Of a DNA stretch of 64,000 bases, positions 18,981-27,394 are shown in pieces. Positions within the stretch are counted from its first letter, which is position 1; the number at the start of each line of letters is the position of its first letter. The stretch is from contig NZ_AUFN01000017.1 of the NCBI RefSeq assembly GCF_000426525.1, positions 1 to 64,000 of the forward strand, written 5' to 3'. A program made the translations under genes and the position numbers. A model generated the notes under the pieces. That model searched no databases and was not told the DNA's origin. It saw only the letters and a list, made by a program, of their open reading frames with translations. Source of the DNA: Nocardioides alkalitolerans DSM 16699. GTDB lineage: Bacteria > Actinomycetota > Actinomycetes > Propionibacteriales > Nocardioidaceae.

Positions 18981-20146
18981 CGCGCGTCCTCCTCGGCCAG
19001 GCGCTGCAGCCACGCGCGCACCTCGGCGCCCTGCTGGTCGAGCGAGGGTGGGGCGAGCTCGTAGCGGGCCTCGGAGCGCGAGAAGCGGATCGGGTGGCGC
19101 ACCAGCGGCACGGCCGCGTCGCCGTCCCCGACCTCGACGACGGGCTCGAGACCCAGGCTGTCGGCGAAGGCCACGCCCTCGGCGATCGAGTTGATCGGGC
19201 CGGAGGCGACACCGGCGTCGGAGAGGACCTCGAACCACTCCGCCTTGGTGCGCCGGGCGAGCAGCTCCTCGAGCAGCGGGCGCAGCTCCTCGCGGTGGGC
19301 GGTGCGGTCCTCGTTGTGCGCGAAGCGCGGGTCGTCGACCAGCTCCGGGGCGCCGAGGGCCCGGGTGAGCGCGGCGAACTGCCGGTCGTTGCCCGCGATG
19401 ACGATGATGTCGCCGTCGGAGGCGGGCAGGGGCTCGTAGGGGAACAGCGACGGGTGCGCGTTGCCCATGCGGTGCGGCGTCGTGCCGCCGGCGACGTACG
19501 CGCCCGACTGGTTCACCAGGCCCGAGAGGGCCGAGGAGAGCAGGTTGACCTCGATGTGCTGCCCGCGCCCCGACGCGTGCCGCTCGTGGAGCGCGGCCAG
19601 CACGCCGACCAGCGCGTGCATGCCGGTCATCACGTCGAACACCGAGATGCCCGCGCGGTACGGCGGGCCCTCGGGGTCCCCGGTGAGGCTCATCAGGCCC
19701 GACATCGCCTGCACCATCAGGTCGTAGCCCGGCAGGTGGGCGCCGCCACCGGAGCCGAAGCCGCTGATCGAGGCGTACACGACGCGCTCGTTGCGGGCGC
19801 TGACGGACTCGTAGTCGAGGCCGTACTTCGCGAGCCCGCCGGGGCGGAAGTTCTCCACCACGATGTCGGCGCGCCGGGCGAGGTCGTGGGCGACGGCGAG
19901 GTCGGCGGGGTCCTTGAGGTCGAGGGCGATCGACCGCTTGTTGCGGTTGACGCTCAGGTAGTAGGTCGAGACCTCGTCACGCACCGGGGGCATCCAGGTG
20001 CGGGTGTCGTCGCCGCCCGGACCCTCGACCTTGACCACCTCGGCGCCCAGGTCGGCCATCAGCATCGTGGCGTAGGGGCCGGCGAGGATGCGCGAGAAGT
20101 CCGCGACGAGGAGCCCGTCGAGGGGTCCGCGGGAGCTGTCCGTCAT
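18977..20146 (-). CDS. CoA-transferase family III (CaiB/BaiF/Frc)
   Basis: The 389-residue protein starts LLVADFSRILAGPYATMLMADLGAEV. It has the family pattern RNKRSIALDLK, VENFRPGGLAKYGL, and catalytic Asp in PGYDLMVQAMSG. It moves CoA between carboxylic acids. It is the first gene of the minus-strand operon 20146 to 15228 and is divergent from the IclR regulator. The donor and acceptor are not assignable, but coupling to a citryl-CoA-lyase-like enzyme suggests a tertiary hydroxy-acid acceptor. Confidence 0.88.
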   Translation of the reverse strand: MTDSSRGPLDGLLVADFSRILAGPYATMLMADLGAEVVKVEGPGGDDTRTWMPPVRDEVSTYYLSVNRNKRSIALDLKDPADLAVAHDLARRADIVVENFRPGGLAKYGLDYESVSARNERVVYASISGFGSGGGAHLPGYDLMVQAMSGLMSLTGDPEGPPYRAGISVFDVMTGMHALVGVLAALHERHASGRGQHIEVNLLSSALSGLVNQSGAYVAGGTTPHRMGNAHPSLFPYEPLPASDGDIIVIAGNDRQFAALTRALGAPELVDDPRFAHNEDRTAHREELRPLLEELLARRTKAEWFEVLSDAGVASGPINSIAEGVAFADSLGLEPVVEVGDGDAAVPLVRHPIRFSRSEARYELAPPSLDQQGAEVRAWLQRLAEEDAR

Positions 20147-20160
20147 CGGTTCGATTCGTC

Positions 20161-20188
20161 CTTGTCCGTCAGGCGGTCACTTGTCCGT
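20161..20188. promoter_or_regulatory. Direct repeat in the divergent CoA-transferase/IclR promoter
   Basis: Two copies of CTTGTCCGT occur at 20161-20169 and 20180-20188, a 19-base phase close to two helical turns. They lie just upstream of the CoA-transferase start. IclR proteins of the PcaR/PobR group bind repeats in such divergent regions. Assignment as the operator is inference. Confidence 0.5.
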
Positions 20189-20317
20189 TTTCTGTTCCTA
20201 CTGTGACGGGCGCCACGACGGGGTGTCAAGAGGTCCTGCTCGGGCGGCGGCACCGGGCATCGACTGGCCTAGGATCCGACGAGCCCAGGAGACCTACGAC
20301 GAGGGGAGGCGGAGGCG

Positions 20318-21115
20318 ATGGCCAGCCGTGGCAACGGACCGGACTTCATCGAGGCGCTCGCGCGCGGGCTCGACGTGATCAAGGCCTTCGACGCCGCCCA
20401 GCCGGCGCTGTCGATGTCGGAGGTCGCGGCGCGCACCGGTCTGGCGCGCCCGACGGTCCGTCGCATCCTGCTCACCCTCGAGGAGCTGGGCTACGTGCGC
20501 TCCTCGCGCGCCGGGTTCTCCCTCACCCCGCGGGTGGTCGAGCTGGGCATGGCCTACGTGCACTCCACGGGCCTGTGGGACGTCGCGCGTCCGCACATGG
20601 AGGCCCTGGTCGAGCGCACCGGCGAGTCGTCGTCCATCGCGCAGCTCGACGGCGGCGACATCCTCTACGTGGCGCGCGTGGCGGTGCCGAAGATCATCGC
20701 GCTCAGCGTCACCATCGGCACGCGGTTCCCGGTCGCCTCCACGTCGATGGGCAAGGTGCTGCTCGCAGCGCTCGAGCCCGCCGAGGTCGACGCCGCGATC
20801 ACCGAGCCCAGCCGCTCGGGGGTGGCGGTGCGCCACACGCCCGACCGCGCCGAGCTCGAGCGCGAGCTGGCGGAGACCCGCGAGCGCGGATGGTGCCTGA
20901 CCGACGAGGCGCTGGCGGCCGGCGTGCGCTCGGTGGCGGCGCCGCTGCGTGGCGCCGACGGCACCGTCGTGGCGGCGATGAACGTGACGGTGCACGCGGC
21001 CGAGACCAGCGTGGAGAAGCTGCTCGACGAGCACCTGCCGCAGCTGCTGAGCGCGGCCGCCGCGATCAGCGACGACTTCGCCCGGCGCGGAGCGGTGCCG
21101 GCCGTCCAGCGCTGA
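20318..21115 (+). CDS. IclR-family transcriptional regulator (PcaR/PobR-like)
   Basis: The 265-residue protein has an N-terminal winged HTH (SMSEVAARTGLARPTVRRILLTLEELG, about residues 28-52) and a C-terminal effector domain with LDGGDILYVARV and GTRFPVASTSMGKVLLAAL. This subgroup controls aromatic catabolism. GGAGGCG precedes ATG. It is divergent from the operon it probably controls, with repeats between. The effector is presumably an aromatic or its cleavage product. Confidence 0.88.
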   Translation: MASRGNGPDFIEALARGLDVIKAFDAAQPALSMSEVAARTGLARPTVRRILLTLEELGYVRSSRAGFSLTPRVVELGMAYVHSTGLWDVARPHMEALVERTGESSSIAQLDGGDILYVARVAVPKIIALSVTIGTRFPVASTSMGKVLLAALEPAEVDAAITEPSRSGVAVRHTPDRAELERELAETRERGWCLTDEALAAGVRSVAAPLRGADGTVVAAMNVTVHAAETSVEKLLDEHLPQLLSAAAAISDDFARRGAVPAVQR

Positions 21116-21145
21116 GCGTCCCGCTCGCGGACGAGCGGACGAGCG

Positions 21146-22312
21146 TCAGTCGCGGCCGTAGATGTCGCGCGTGTAGACCTTCTCCGCCACGTCGGCCAGC
21201 ACGTCGGTGCGACGGTTGGCGATGATCACGTCGGCGCGCTTCTTGAACTCGTCGAGGTCGGCGATCACCTCGGAGTTGTAGAACAGCTCGTCCTCGAGCG
21301 CGGGCTCGTAGACCACGACCTCGACGCCCTTCGCCTTGAGGCGCTTCATGACGCCCTGGATGCTCGAGGCGCGGAAGTTGTCGGAGCCCGACTTCATGAT
21401 CAGCCGGTAGACGCCCACCGTCGCCGGGCGGCGTCGCAGGATGTCGTCGGCGATGAAGTCCTTGCGCGTCGTGTTGGCCTCGACGATCGCGCTGATGAGG
21501 TTCTGCGGCACGTCCTGGTAGTTCGCCTGCAGCTGCTTGGTGTCCTTCGGCAGGCAGTAGCCGCCGTACCCGAACGACGGGTTGTTGTAGTGCGCGCCGA
21601 TCCGCGGGTCGAGCCCGACGCCCTCGATGATCTGCTTCGAGTTCAGCCCGTGCATCGCGGCGTACGTGTCGAGCTCGTTGAAGTAGGCGACGCGCAGCGC
21701 GAGGTAGGTGTTGGCGAACAGCTTGATCGCCTCCGCCTCGGTCGAGTCGGTGAAGAGCGTCGGGATGTCGTCGTCGAGCGCGCCCTCGGTGAGCAGCTCG
21801 GCGAACAGCCGGCCGCGCTCGCCCGTGTCGCCCACGACGATGCGCGACGGGTGCAGGTTGTCGTAGAGCGCGCGACCTTCGCGGAGGAACTCCGGGGAGA
21901 AGATGATCGAGGCGCCCGGGTGCTCCTCGCGGATGCGGGAGGTGAAGCCGACCGGCACCGTCGACTTGATGATGATCGAGGCGTCCGCGTTCACCGCCAG
22001 CACGTCGTCGATGACGCTCTCGACCGTGCTCGTGTCGAAGTAGTTGTTGACCTCGTCGTAGTTCGTGGGCGTCGCCACGATCACGAACGTCGCGCCGACG
22101 TACGCCGCCGCCTTGTCGGAGGTGGCGGTGAGGTCGAGCTCGTGCGTGCCGAGGTAGTCCTCGAGCTCGACGTCCTCGATCGGCGACTCGCGGCGGTTGA
22201 CCTGCTCGACCTTCGACGGGTCGACCTCCACGGCCACGACCTCGTGGTGCTGGGCGAGGACGACGGCGTTGGAGAGGCCCACGTAGCCCATGCCGGCAAC
22301 GGCGATCTTCAT
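21146..22312 (-). CDS. ugd: UDP-glucose 6-dehydrogenase
   Basis: The 388-residue enzyme has [19 protein letters not shown] (NAD site), [35 protein letters not shown] central helix (here AIKLFANTY) and the catalytic Cys in [14 protein letters not shown]. Length matches the short E. coli-type Ugd. It oxidises UDP-glucose to UDP-glucuronate for exopolysaccharide. It follows the APS-kinase/phosphatase gene by 46 bases on the same strand, so the two are probably co-transcribed. Confidence 0.95.
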   Translation of the reverse strand: MKIAVAGMGYVGLSNAVVLAQHHEVVAVEVDPSKVEQVNRRESPIEDVELEDYLGTHELDLTATSDKAAAYVGATFVIVATPTNYDEVNNYFDTSTVESVIDDVLAVNADASIIIKSTVPVGFTSRIREEHPGASIIFSPEFLREGRALYDNLHPSRIVVGDTGERGRLFAELLTEGALDDDIPTLFTDSTEAEAIKLFANTYLALRVAYFNELDTYAAMHGLNSKQIIEGVGLDPRIGAHYNNPSFGYGGYCLPKDTKQLQANYQDVPQNLISAIVEANTTRKDFIADDILRRRPATVGVYRLIMKSGSDNFRASSIQGVMKRLKAKGVEVVVYEPALEDELFYNSEVIADLDEFKKRADVIIANRRTDVLADVAEKVYTRDIYGRD

Positions 22313-22358
22313 GGGAGCGAGCGTAGTGGCTGCCGACGGGCCCCGGGTACGGCGTGGG

Positions 22359-24188
22359 TCAGCGGCGGCCGAGCGCGGGCGCGATCTGCGTCACGAGCCC
22401 GTCGATGTACGACGCGCAGGCGGCCGCCGCCTCGGGCCCGCGGCGGTACGGGTCGGAGACGTCGACCGCCGGGTCGGCTGCGGGCCGGTTGGCGCCGATG
22501 AGGGCCACGACCTCGCGAGCGGGCAGGTCGGCCGCCCCCACCTGCGCGACCCCCCGCGCGAACTGGCCGAGCGTGAACACCTTGCGGAACGCGCCCGGCT
22601 GCTCGTCGAGGATGTGGGAGCGGTGACGGCTCTCCGCGGTCAGCACCAGGTCGGCCTCGTCGACGAGCTGCCGGGTGAGCGGACGGCTGCGGAACTCGGT
22701 CGGGTCGAGGCCGCGGTCCCGCGCCTGGGCGGCCATCTGCTCGTCCATGGGGTGCTGGGTGAAGCCGTGCGTGCCCGCCCCGACCACCTCGACCGCGTCA
22801 CCGACCTGCTCGCGCAGCACCAGCTCCATGTAGGGCGAGCGGCAGATGTTCGCCGTGCAGACGACGAGGACCTTGAGGGGTGGGAGCGGCGGAACGGGCG
22901 CGGGGTTTCGAGACGGTTGCTGCGCAACCTCCTCAACCACCGCGACGGTGTCGGTGGTTGAGGAGGCCGCCTGCGGCCGTCTCGAAACCACGGTCTCCGC
23001 CGGGTGGGTCAGCAGCCCCCGCCGCTCCAGTCCCGCCAGCACGTCGCCGAGGGCGTCGTCGACGCTGCGGCCGGTGGTGTCGACGACGACGTCGGCGTCG
23101 GTCGGCTCCTCGTACGGCGCGGAGATGCCCGTGAAGTCGGGGATCTCGCCGGCGCGGGCCTTCGCGTAGAGACCCTTGCGGTCGCGTCGCTCGCACTCCT
23201 CGACGGGCGTCGCGACGTGCACGAGGAAGAGCTCGCCCCCGGCGTCCGTGACCATGCGTCGTACGTCGTCGCGGGTCGCGGCGTACGGAGCGATCGGGCT
23301 GCAGATCGCCAGGCCGCCGTGGCGCGCGACCTCGGCCGCCACCCAGCCGATGCGTCGGATGTTGGTCTCGCGGTCGGCCGGCGAGAACGTCAGCCCGGCG
23401 GAGAGGTTGCGGCGCACGACGTCGCCGTCGAGGCTCGTGACCGTGCGACCCGTCGTCTCGAGCACGTGGTCGGTGAGGGCGCGCGCGATGGTCGACTTGC
23501 CGCTGCCCGAGAGCCCGGTGAACAGCACGACGACGCCGGGTGCGCTCGGGGCGCCGGAGGCCACCCGGGCGGCGAGCGGGCCGTCGCCCGCCGGGAGCTC
23601 GATCAGCGTGCCCTCGCCGGTGTAGGCGGCGAGCGCCCGCTCGCGCAGGTCGGCGTCGGTGTCCGGGTGGTCGTGCCGGGCCAGGGGCACGACCACGGCA
23701 TGCACGTGCGCGAACTCACCGGTCGCCTCGAGCGTCGAGCGCACGAGGTCGAGCGGTGTGGTGGACGTCGGCCAGCCGACGCCGGCGAGCAGCAGCAGCA
23801 CGATGTCGGTGTCGGCCGCGGAGAGCTCGCCGAGCTGGCTGACGGTGAGGGGCTCCTCGACGGGCACGCGGATGGCGTCGCCGAAGCGTTCCTGCACCTC
23901 GTCGGCCGTCAGGCGGAGACGGCGGAAGGGCCCGTACGACGGCCGCCCCAGCGGCGCGACCTGCCAGCCCCACACCTCGCCGTCGACGACCTGGGGGGTG
24001 ACGCGCGCCAGCGGGGCACCCTCGGGATCGACGAGCTCGATCTCCTCCGCCGAGGCCAGCTCGGGCGGGAGATGGAGGGAGACGCCGTTGAAGAAGGTCG
24101 GCGGAGCCACTCCCGCGATCATCAGCTCGAGGTCATCTTGCTCACGTGCGGAGGGGCAATGTTGCGGAATGGCCGTCTGCACCCTCAT
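22359..24188 (-). CDS. APS kinase fused to a low-molecular-weight protein tyrosine phosphatase
   Basis: A 609-residue three-part protein. Residues about 15-200 weakly resemble the N-terminal domain of ATP sulfurylase ([30 protein letters not shown]). Residues about 217-392 are an APS kinase with P-loop GLSGSGKST (225-233), [10 protein letters not shown] and CSPIAPY. Residues about 438-605 are an LMW phosphatase with the C-x5-R-S loop CTANICRS (Cys444, Arg450) and the acid DPYRRG near the end. The linker (about 400-428) is encoded by a palindromic repeat. It would make PAPS from APS and dephosphorylate Tyr-P, as Wzb does for Wzc. It sits in an operon with ugd. The fusion is unusual and is treated as a finding. 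Confidence 0.88.
   Translation of the reverse strand: MRVQTAIPQHCPSAREQDDLELMIAGVAPPTFFNGVSLHLPPELASAEEIELVDPEGAPLARVTPQVVDGEVWGWQVAPLGRPSYGPFRRLRLTADEVQERFGDAIRVPVEEPLTVSQLGELSAADTDIVLLLLAGVGWPTSTTPLDLVRSTLEATGEFAHVHAVVVPLARHDHPDTDADLRERALAAYTGEGTLIELPAGDGPLAARVASGAPSAPGVVVLFTGLSGSGKSTIARALTDHVLETTGRTVTSLDGDVVRRNLSAGLTFSPADRETNIRRIGWVAAEVARHGGLAICSPIAPYAATRDDVRRMVTDAGGELFLVHVATPVEECERRDRKGLYAKARAGEIPDFTGISAPYEEPTDADVVVDTTGRSVDDALGDVLAGLERRGLLTHPAETVVSRRPQAASSTTDTVAVVEEVAQQPSRNPAPVPPLPPLKVLVVCTANICRSPYMELVLREQVGDAVEVVGAGTHGFTQHPMDEQMAAQARDRGLDPTEFRSRPLTRQLVDEADLVLTAESRHRSHILDEQPGAFRKVFTLGQFARGVAQVGAADLPAREVVALIGANRPAADPAVDVSDPYRRGPEAAAACASYIDGLVTQIAPALGRR
22904..22989. repeat. In-frame double-hairpin palindromic repeat inside the fusion gene
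   Basis: Two arms (22904-22941 and 22953-22989) are inverted copies sharing GGTTTCGAGACGG and CCTCCTCAACCACC, separated by 11 bases. Between the shared blocks each arm has its own small inverted repeat (TTGC..GCAA on the left, CCGC..GCGG on the right). The variable cores differ but remain self-complementary, which suggests selection on structure. It resembles dispersed intergenic palindromes of high-GC actinobacteria. Here it is translated as the linker between kinase and phosphatase domains without breaking the frame. Confidence 0.85.
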
Positions 24189-24259
24189 ATCCTGCCAGGA
24201 TGGGGGGCGACACCGTCGTCTGGCCCATTGACCGGTCGTTCGCCATCTCGAGGAGCCAC

Positions 24260-25501
24260 ATGCGTCGTCCCCGCGCCCTGATCATCGGGCTGAACTACGC
24301 CCCCGAGCCGACGGGCAACGCGCCGTACACCACCGGTCTGGCCGAGGGCCTAGCGGAACACATGGACGTCCAGGTCGTCACGGCTCACCCGCACTATCCC
24401 CAATGGCGGGTACAGGACGGCCACGGCGGGTGGCGCGTCGACGACGACCAGCCCGGCCTCAAGGTCACCCGCCTGCAGCACTACGTGCCGGGCAACCCGA
24501 CCGGGGCCTCCCGCATCCTGAGCGAGGCCACGTTCGCCGCACGGGCCGTCGCGGCCAAGGTCGACCGGCCCGACGTGATCGTGGCGATCAGCCCCAGCCT
24601 CCTCTCGGTGGCCTCCGCCCAGCTGCTCGCGCGCCGCTGGCGCGTGCCGGTCGGCGTGCAGGTGCAGGACGTCTACTCGCGGGCCGTCGCCGAGCTCGGA
24701 CTCTTCGGTGGGCGCGTCGACCAGGCCGTGCTCGCGCTCGAGAGCCGGCTGCTGCGCCGCGCCGCCGGCGTCGTCACGATCCACGAGCGCATGGCCGGCG
24801 TGCTGCAGAACCAGCTGCGCGTGCCGCGCCAGCAGCTCACGGTCGCCCGCAACTGGACCCACATCAAGCCGGCGGCCCGCACCGCGGCCGACGTGCGTGC
24901 CGAGCTCGGCTGGGGCGACGAGGTCGTCGCCCTGCACGCCGGCAACATGGGCGCCAAGCAGGGCCTCGAGAACGTCGTCGACGCGGCGCGCCTGGCCGAC
25001 AGCCGCGGCGACAAGATCCGGTTCGTGCTCCTCGGCGACGGCAACCAGCGCGCGGCCCTGGAGCGGCGCGCGCAGGGCATCCGCAGCCTGACGTTCGTCG
25101 ACCCGCTGCCCGGCGAGGGCTTCCCCGACGTGCTCGGCGCCGCCGACGTGCTCGTGCTCAACGAGCGCGCGGGTCTCGAGGAGATGTGCGCGCCCTCGAA
25201 GCTGACGTCCTACTTCGCCTCCGGCCGGCCCGTCGTGGCGGCCACCTCCGAGCGCAGCGCGGCCGCCTTCGACGTGTACGACAGCGGTGCCGGTTCGGTC
25301 GTCCCGCCGGCCGACCCGGCCGCTCTCCTCGACGAGGTGCTGCGCCTGGGCCGGGACGACGAGGGCACCGGTGCACGCGGCCCCGTCTACGCCGAGACCT
25401 ACCTCAGCAAGACCGCGGCGGTCGAGCAGTACTACGACTGGACGATGTCGCTGCTCGGCGAGAAGCGGTCCCCGAGCACCGTGGCGGTCGGCGCGCCGTA
25501 G
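24260..25501 (+). CDS. WcaI-like glycosyltransferase family 4 protein
   Basis: The 413-residue protein starts LIIGLNYAPEPTGNAPYT, the hallmark of colanic-acid WcaI-type fucosyltransferases. It has VVTAHPHYPQWRV, VQVQDVYSRAVAELGLF, VALHAGNMGAKQGLE, and a C-terminal donor motif AGLEEMCAPSKLTSYFASGRP. AGGAG precedes ATG at 24260. The upstream 71 bases are shared with the divergent fusion gene. Its 3' end overlaps a convergent acetyltransferase gene by 70 bases. WcaI homologues add fucose, which fits the GDP-fucose genes nearby, but this is inference. Confidence 0.88.
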   Translation: MRRPRALIIGLNYAPEPTGNAPYTTGLAEGLAEHMDVQVVTAHPHYPQWRVQDGHGGWRVDDDQPGLKVTRLQHYVPGNPTGASRILSEATFAARAVAAKVDRPDVIVAISPSLLSVASAQLLARRWRVPVGVQVQDVYSRAVAELGLFGGRVDQAVLALESRLLRRAAGVVTIHERMAGVLQNQLRVPRQQLTVARNWTHIKPAARTAADVRAELGWGDEVVALHAGNMGAKQGLENVVDAARLADSRGDKIRFVLLGDGNQRAALERRAQGIRSLTFVDPLPGEGFPDVLGAADVLVLNERAGLEEMCAPSKLTSYFASGRPVVAATSERSAAAFDVYDSGAGSVVPPADPAALLDEVLRLGRDDEGTGARGPVYAETYLSKTAAVEQYYDWTMSLLGEKRSPSTVAVGAP

Positions 25502-26019
25502 ACGGCGTTCGCGGGCACGTCCTCCTTCACGACCGTGTTCGGCGTGACGAGGGCGGAGCGCCCGACGGTGACGCCGCCGAGCAGCATGCAGCGCGACGTG
25601 ACCCAGGCGCCGTCCTCGACGACGACCGGCCGGGTGATCAGCGCCATGTCGCGACGGTGGGCGTGCGAGCCCGTGGTGATGAAGGTGCCCTGGCTGAGCA
25701 CCACGTCGTGACCGACCACCACGCGGTCCTGGTTGTGGATCCACACGTCCTCGCCGATCCAGGAGTGCGCCCCGACCACCAGCTTCCACGGGAACTTCAC
25801 GCGGAGCCCCGGCCGCATGATCACGTGCTCGCCGATCTCCGCGCCGAAGCGTCGCAGCACGGCGATCCGCAGCCGGGAGCTGATCTGGAAGGCGTTCGTG
25901 ACGAGCAGCCGCTCCACGAAGGCCCAGGCGAGGACGACCCGGAGGGGGCGGTCCCACGCCTCGCGCGCGCCGGGGGCCCGGGTGAGGTCGATGACGGGTG
26001 GCTCGAAGCGCTCTGGCAC
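25432..26019 (-). CDS. WcaF-like acetyltransferase
   Basis: The 195-residue LbH acetyltransferase contains FGAEIGEHVIMRPGLRVKFP, VVGAHSWIGEDVWIHN, QGTFITTGSHAHRRD and VTPNTVVKEDVPANAVYG, matching colanic-acid WcaF. It would O-acetylate a glycan intermediate. The last 23 codons lie over the end of the WcaI-like gene on the opposite strand. Pairing of wcaI and wcaF homologues is also seen in colanic-acid loci, supporting a joint pathway. Confidence 0.88.
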   Translation of the reverse strand: MPERFEPPVIDLTRAPGAREAWDRPLRVVLAWAFVERLLVTNAFQISSRLRIAVLRRFGAEIGEHVIMRPGLRVKFPWKLVVGAHSWIGEDVWIHNQDRVVVGHDVVLSQGTFITTGSHAHRRDMALITRPVVVEDGAWVTSRCMLLGGVTVGRSALVTPNTVVKEDVPANAVYGAPTATVLGDRFSPSSDIVQS

Positions 26020-26089
26020 GTCTCGGACTCTAGTGCCGGGAGGTCGGTGCGCGGCGGAACTCGGTGCGGGTGCTCCCTAGACTCGTCGC

Positions 26090-27049
26090 ATGCCTGCTCC
26101 CGAGATCGTCGCCGAGATCGTCCGCTCCGGGTTCGTCGAAGGGGTCCACCGCGGGTCGGTGGTCGCCCTGAGCCCCGACGGCGCCGTCGACTGGTCGATG
26201 GGCGACGCGACCTCCGCGATCCTCCCGCGCTCCTGCAACAAGCCCGTACAGGCCCTCGGCATGCTGCAGGCGGGCCTCGACCTGCCGCCCGACCTGCTCG
26301 CCCTCGCCTGCGCGTCCCACTCCGGCGAGCCGTTCCACATCGAGGGTGTACGACGCATCCTCGCCGGCGCCGGGCTCGACGAGTCGGCGCTCCAGACCCC
26401 GGCCGACTACCCGCTCGACGACGAGGCCCGGGAGGCCGTGATCCGCACCGGCGGCCACAAGGCGCCCGTCCTCATGAACTGCTCGGGCAAGCATGCCGCG
26501 ATGCTCGCCACCTGCGTCGTCAACGGCTGGGACACCGCGACCTACCTCGAGACCGGCCACCCGCTGCAGCGCCAGATCGCCACGACGTTCGCCGCGATCA
26601 CCGGCGAGGACGTCGTCACGGTCGCCGTCGACGGGTGCGGGGCGCCGCTGCTCTCGACCTCGCTGCCGGGCCTCGCCCGCGCCTTCCGCACGCTGGCCGT
26701 GGCCACCGAGGGCCCGGAGCAGCGCATCGCGGAGGCGATCCGCAGCCACCCCGCGAACGTCTCGGGCACCCGCCGTGACGAGCTCACGCTCCTCACCGCC
26801 ATCCCGGGCGCGATCGGGAAGGCCGGGGCCGAGGCCTGCTACGTCGTGGCCCTGCCCGACGGCTCGGCCTACGCGTTGAAGATCGAGGACGGCGGCGCTC
26901 GGGCCCGTCCGGTCGTCATGGCGGCCACGCTGGTGCGGTTCGGCGTCGACGCCGTCGACGGGGTCGACGGCGCGGCGCTGCGAGGCACGGGTCGCCACGA
27001 ACTGCTCGGTGGGGGCGTCGCCGTCGGAGAGGTGCGGGCGACCTTCTGA
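26090..27049 (+). CDS. ansA: Asparaginase (AnsA, COG4448-type)
   Basis: The 319-residue protein shows VRSGFVEGVHRGSVVAL, RSCNKPVQALGML, CASHSGEPFHIEGV, NCSGKHAAMLATC and VDGCGAPL. These are the signature blocks of the Rhizobium etli-type asparaginase family, unrelated to the E. coli type. It hydrolyses asparagine to aspartate and ammonia in the cytoplasm. It is divergent from the WcaF-like gene by 70 bases and followed by a 14-bp hairpin at 27087-27125. Confidence 0.88.
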   Translation: MPAPEIVAEIVRSGFVEGVHRGSVVALSPDGAVDWSMGDATSAILPRSCNKPVQALGMLQAGLDLPPDLLALACASHSGEPFHIEGVRRILAGAGLDESALQTPADYPLDDEAREAVIRTGGHKAPVLMNCSGKHAAMLATCVVNGWDTATYLETGHPLQRQIATTFAAITGEDVVTVAVDGCGAPLLSTSLPGLARAFRTLAVATEGPEQRIAEAIRSHPANVSGTRRDELTLLTAIPGAIGKAGAEACYVVALPDGSAYALKIEDGGARARPVVMAATLVRFGVDAVDGVDGAALRGTGRHELLGGGVAVGEVRATF

Positions 27050-27086
27050 GGCATCTCCGCCGTGGGCGGGGCGCTCAGGACATAAC

Positions 27087-27125
27087 GGAGCCGCCCTGCT
27101 CTCTGGGGTTCAGCAGGGCGGCTCC
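27087..27125 (+). terminator. Strong hairpin after ansA
   Basis: A perfect 14-bp stem (GGAGCCGCCCTGCT with AGCAGGGCGGCTCC) encloses an 11-base loop 38 bases after the asparaginase stop. There is no U-tract. The remainder of the 345-base gap to the next gene holds no gene that can be supported, only the regulatory palindromes listed separately. Confidence 0.75.
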
Positions 27126-27274
27126 ACTCAGAGCTCGCGGTCGACCGGATGTCAGGGTCCCGGGTTCCCGGCGTCGCTCCGAGATCCACTGTTGCACGAC
27201 CACTGTCAGGGTTCAAAGCATGATCAGGTCAAGATTTCCGGCGAGTTTCGACGCCCCGGACCCCCCACCCCAGG

Positions 27275-27303
27275 TGCGAGCAGGTGCTAGCAGCGTGCTC
27301 GCA
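27275..27303. promoter_or_regulatory. Nested TGCNNGCA palindromes upstream of the XRE regulator
   Basis: TGCGAGCA and TGCTCGCA form a perfect 8-bp inverted repeat. In the spacer sits TGCTAGCA, itself a perfect palindrome (27285-27292). The same half-site recurs in the repeat overlapping the gene start at 27374-27393. Together they look like operators for an autoregulating HTH protein; this is inference. Confidence 0.5.
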
Positions 27304-27373
27304 GTCGAATCCCTGGTCACCATTGGGATGTTCGACTGCCGTGTGGGCGTCGTCACCCACGAGCCCCTTGATT

Positions 27374-27393
27374 GTGCTAGCTAGAGTTAGCAC
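27374..27393. promoter_or_regulatory. GTGCTA-N8-TAGCAC operator-like repeat at the XRE start
   Basis: Perfect 6-bp arms flank eight bases. The right arm ends one base before the ATG at 27395, leaving no room for a Shine-Dalgarno site. Translation may therefore be leaderless, and binding here would block initiation. Confidence 0.5.
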
Positions 27394-27394
27394 C

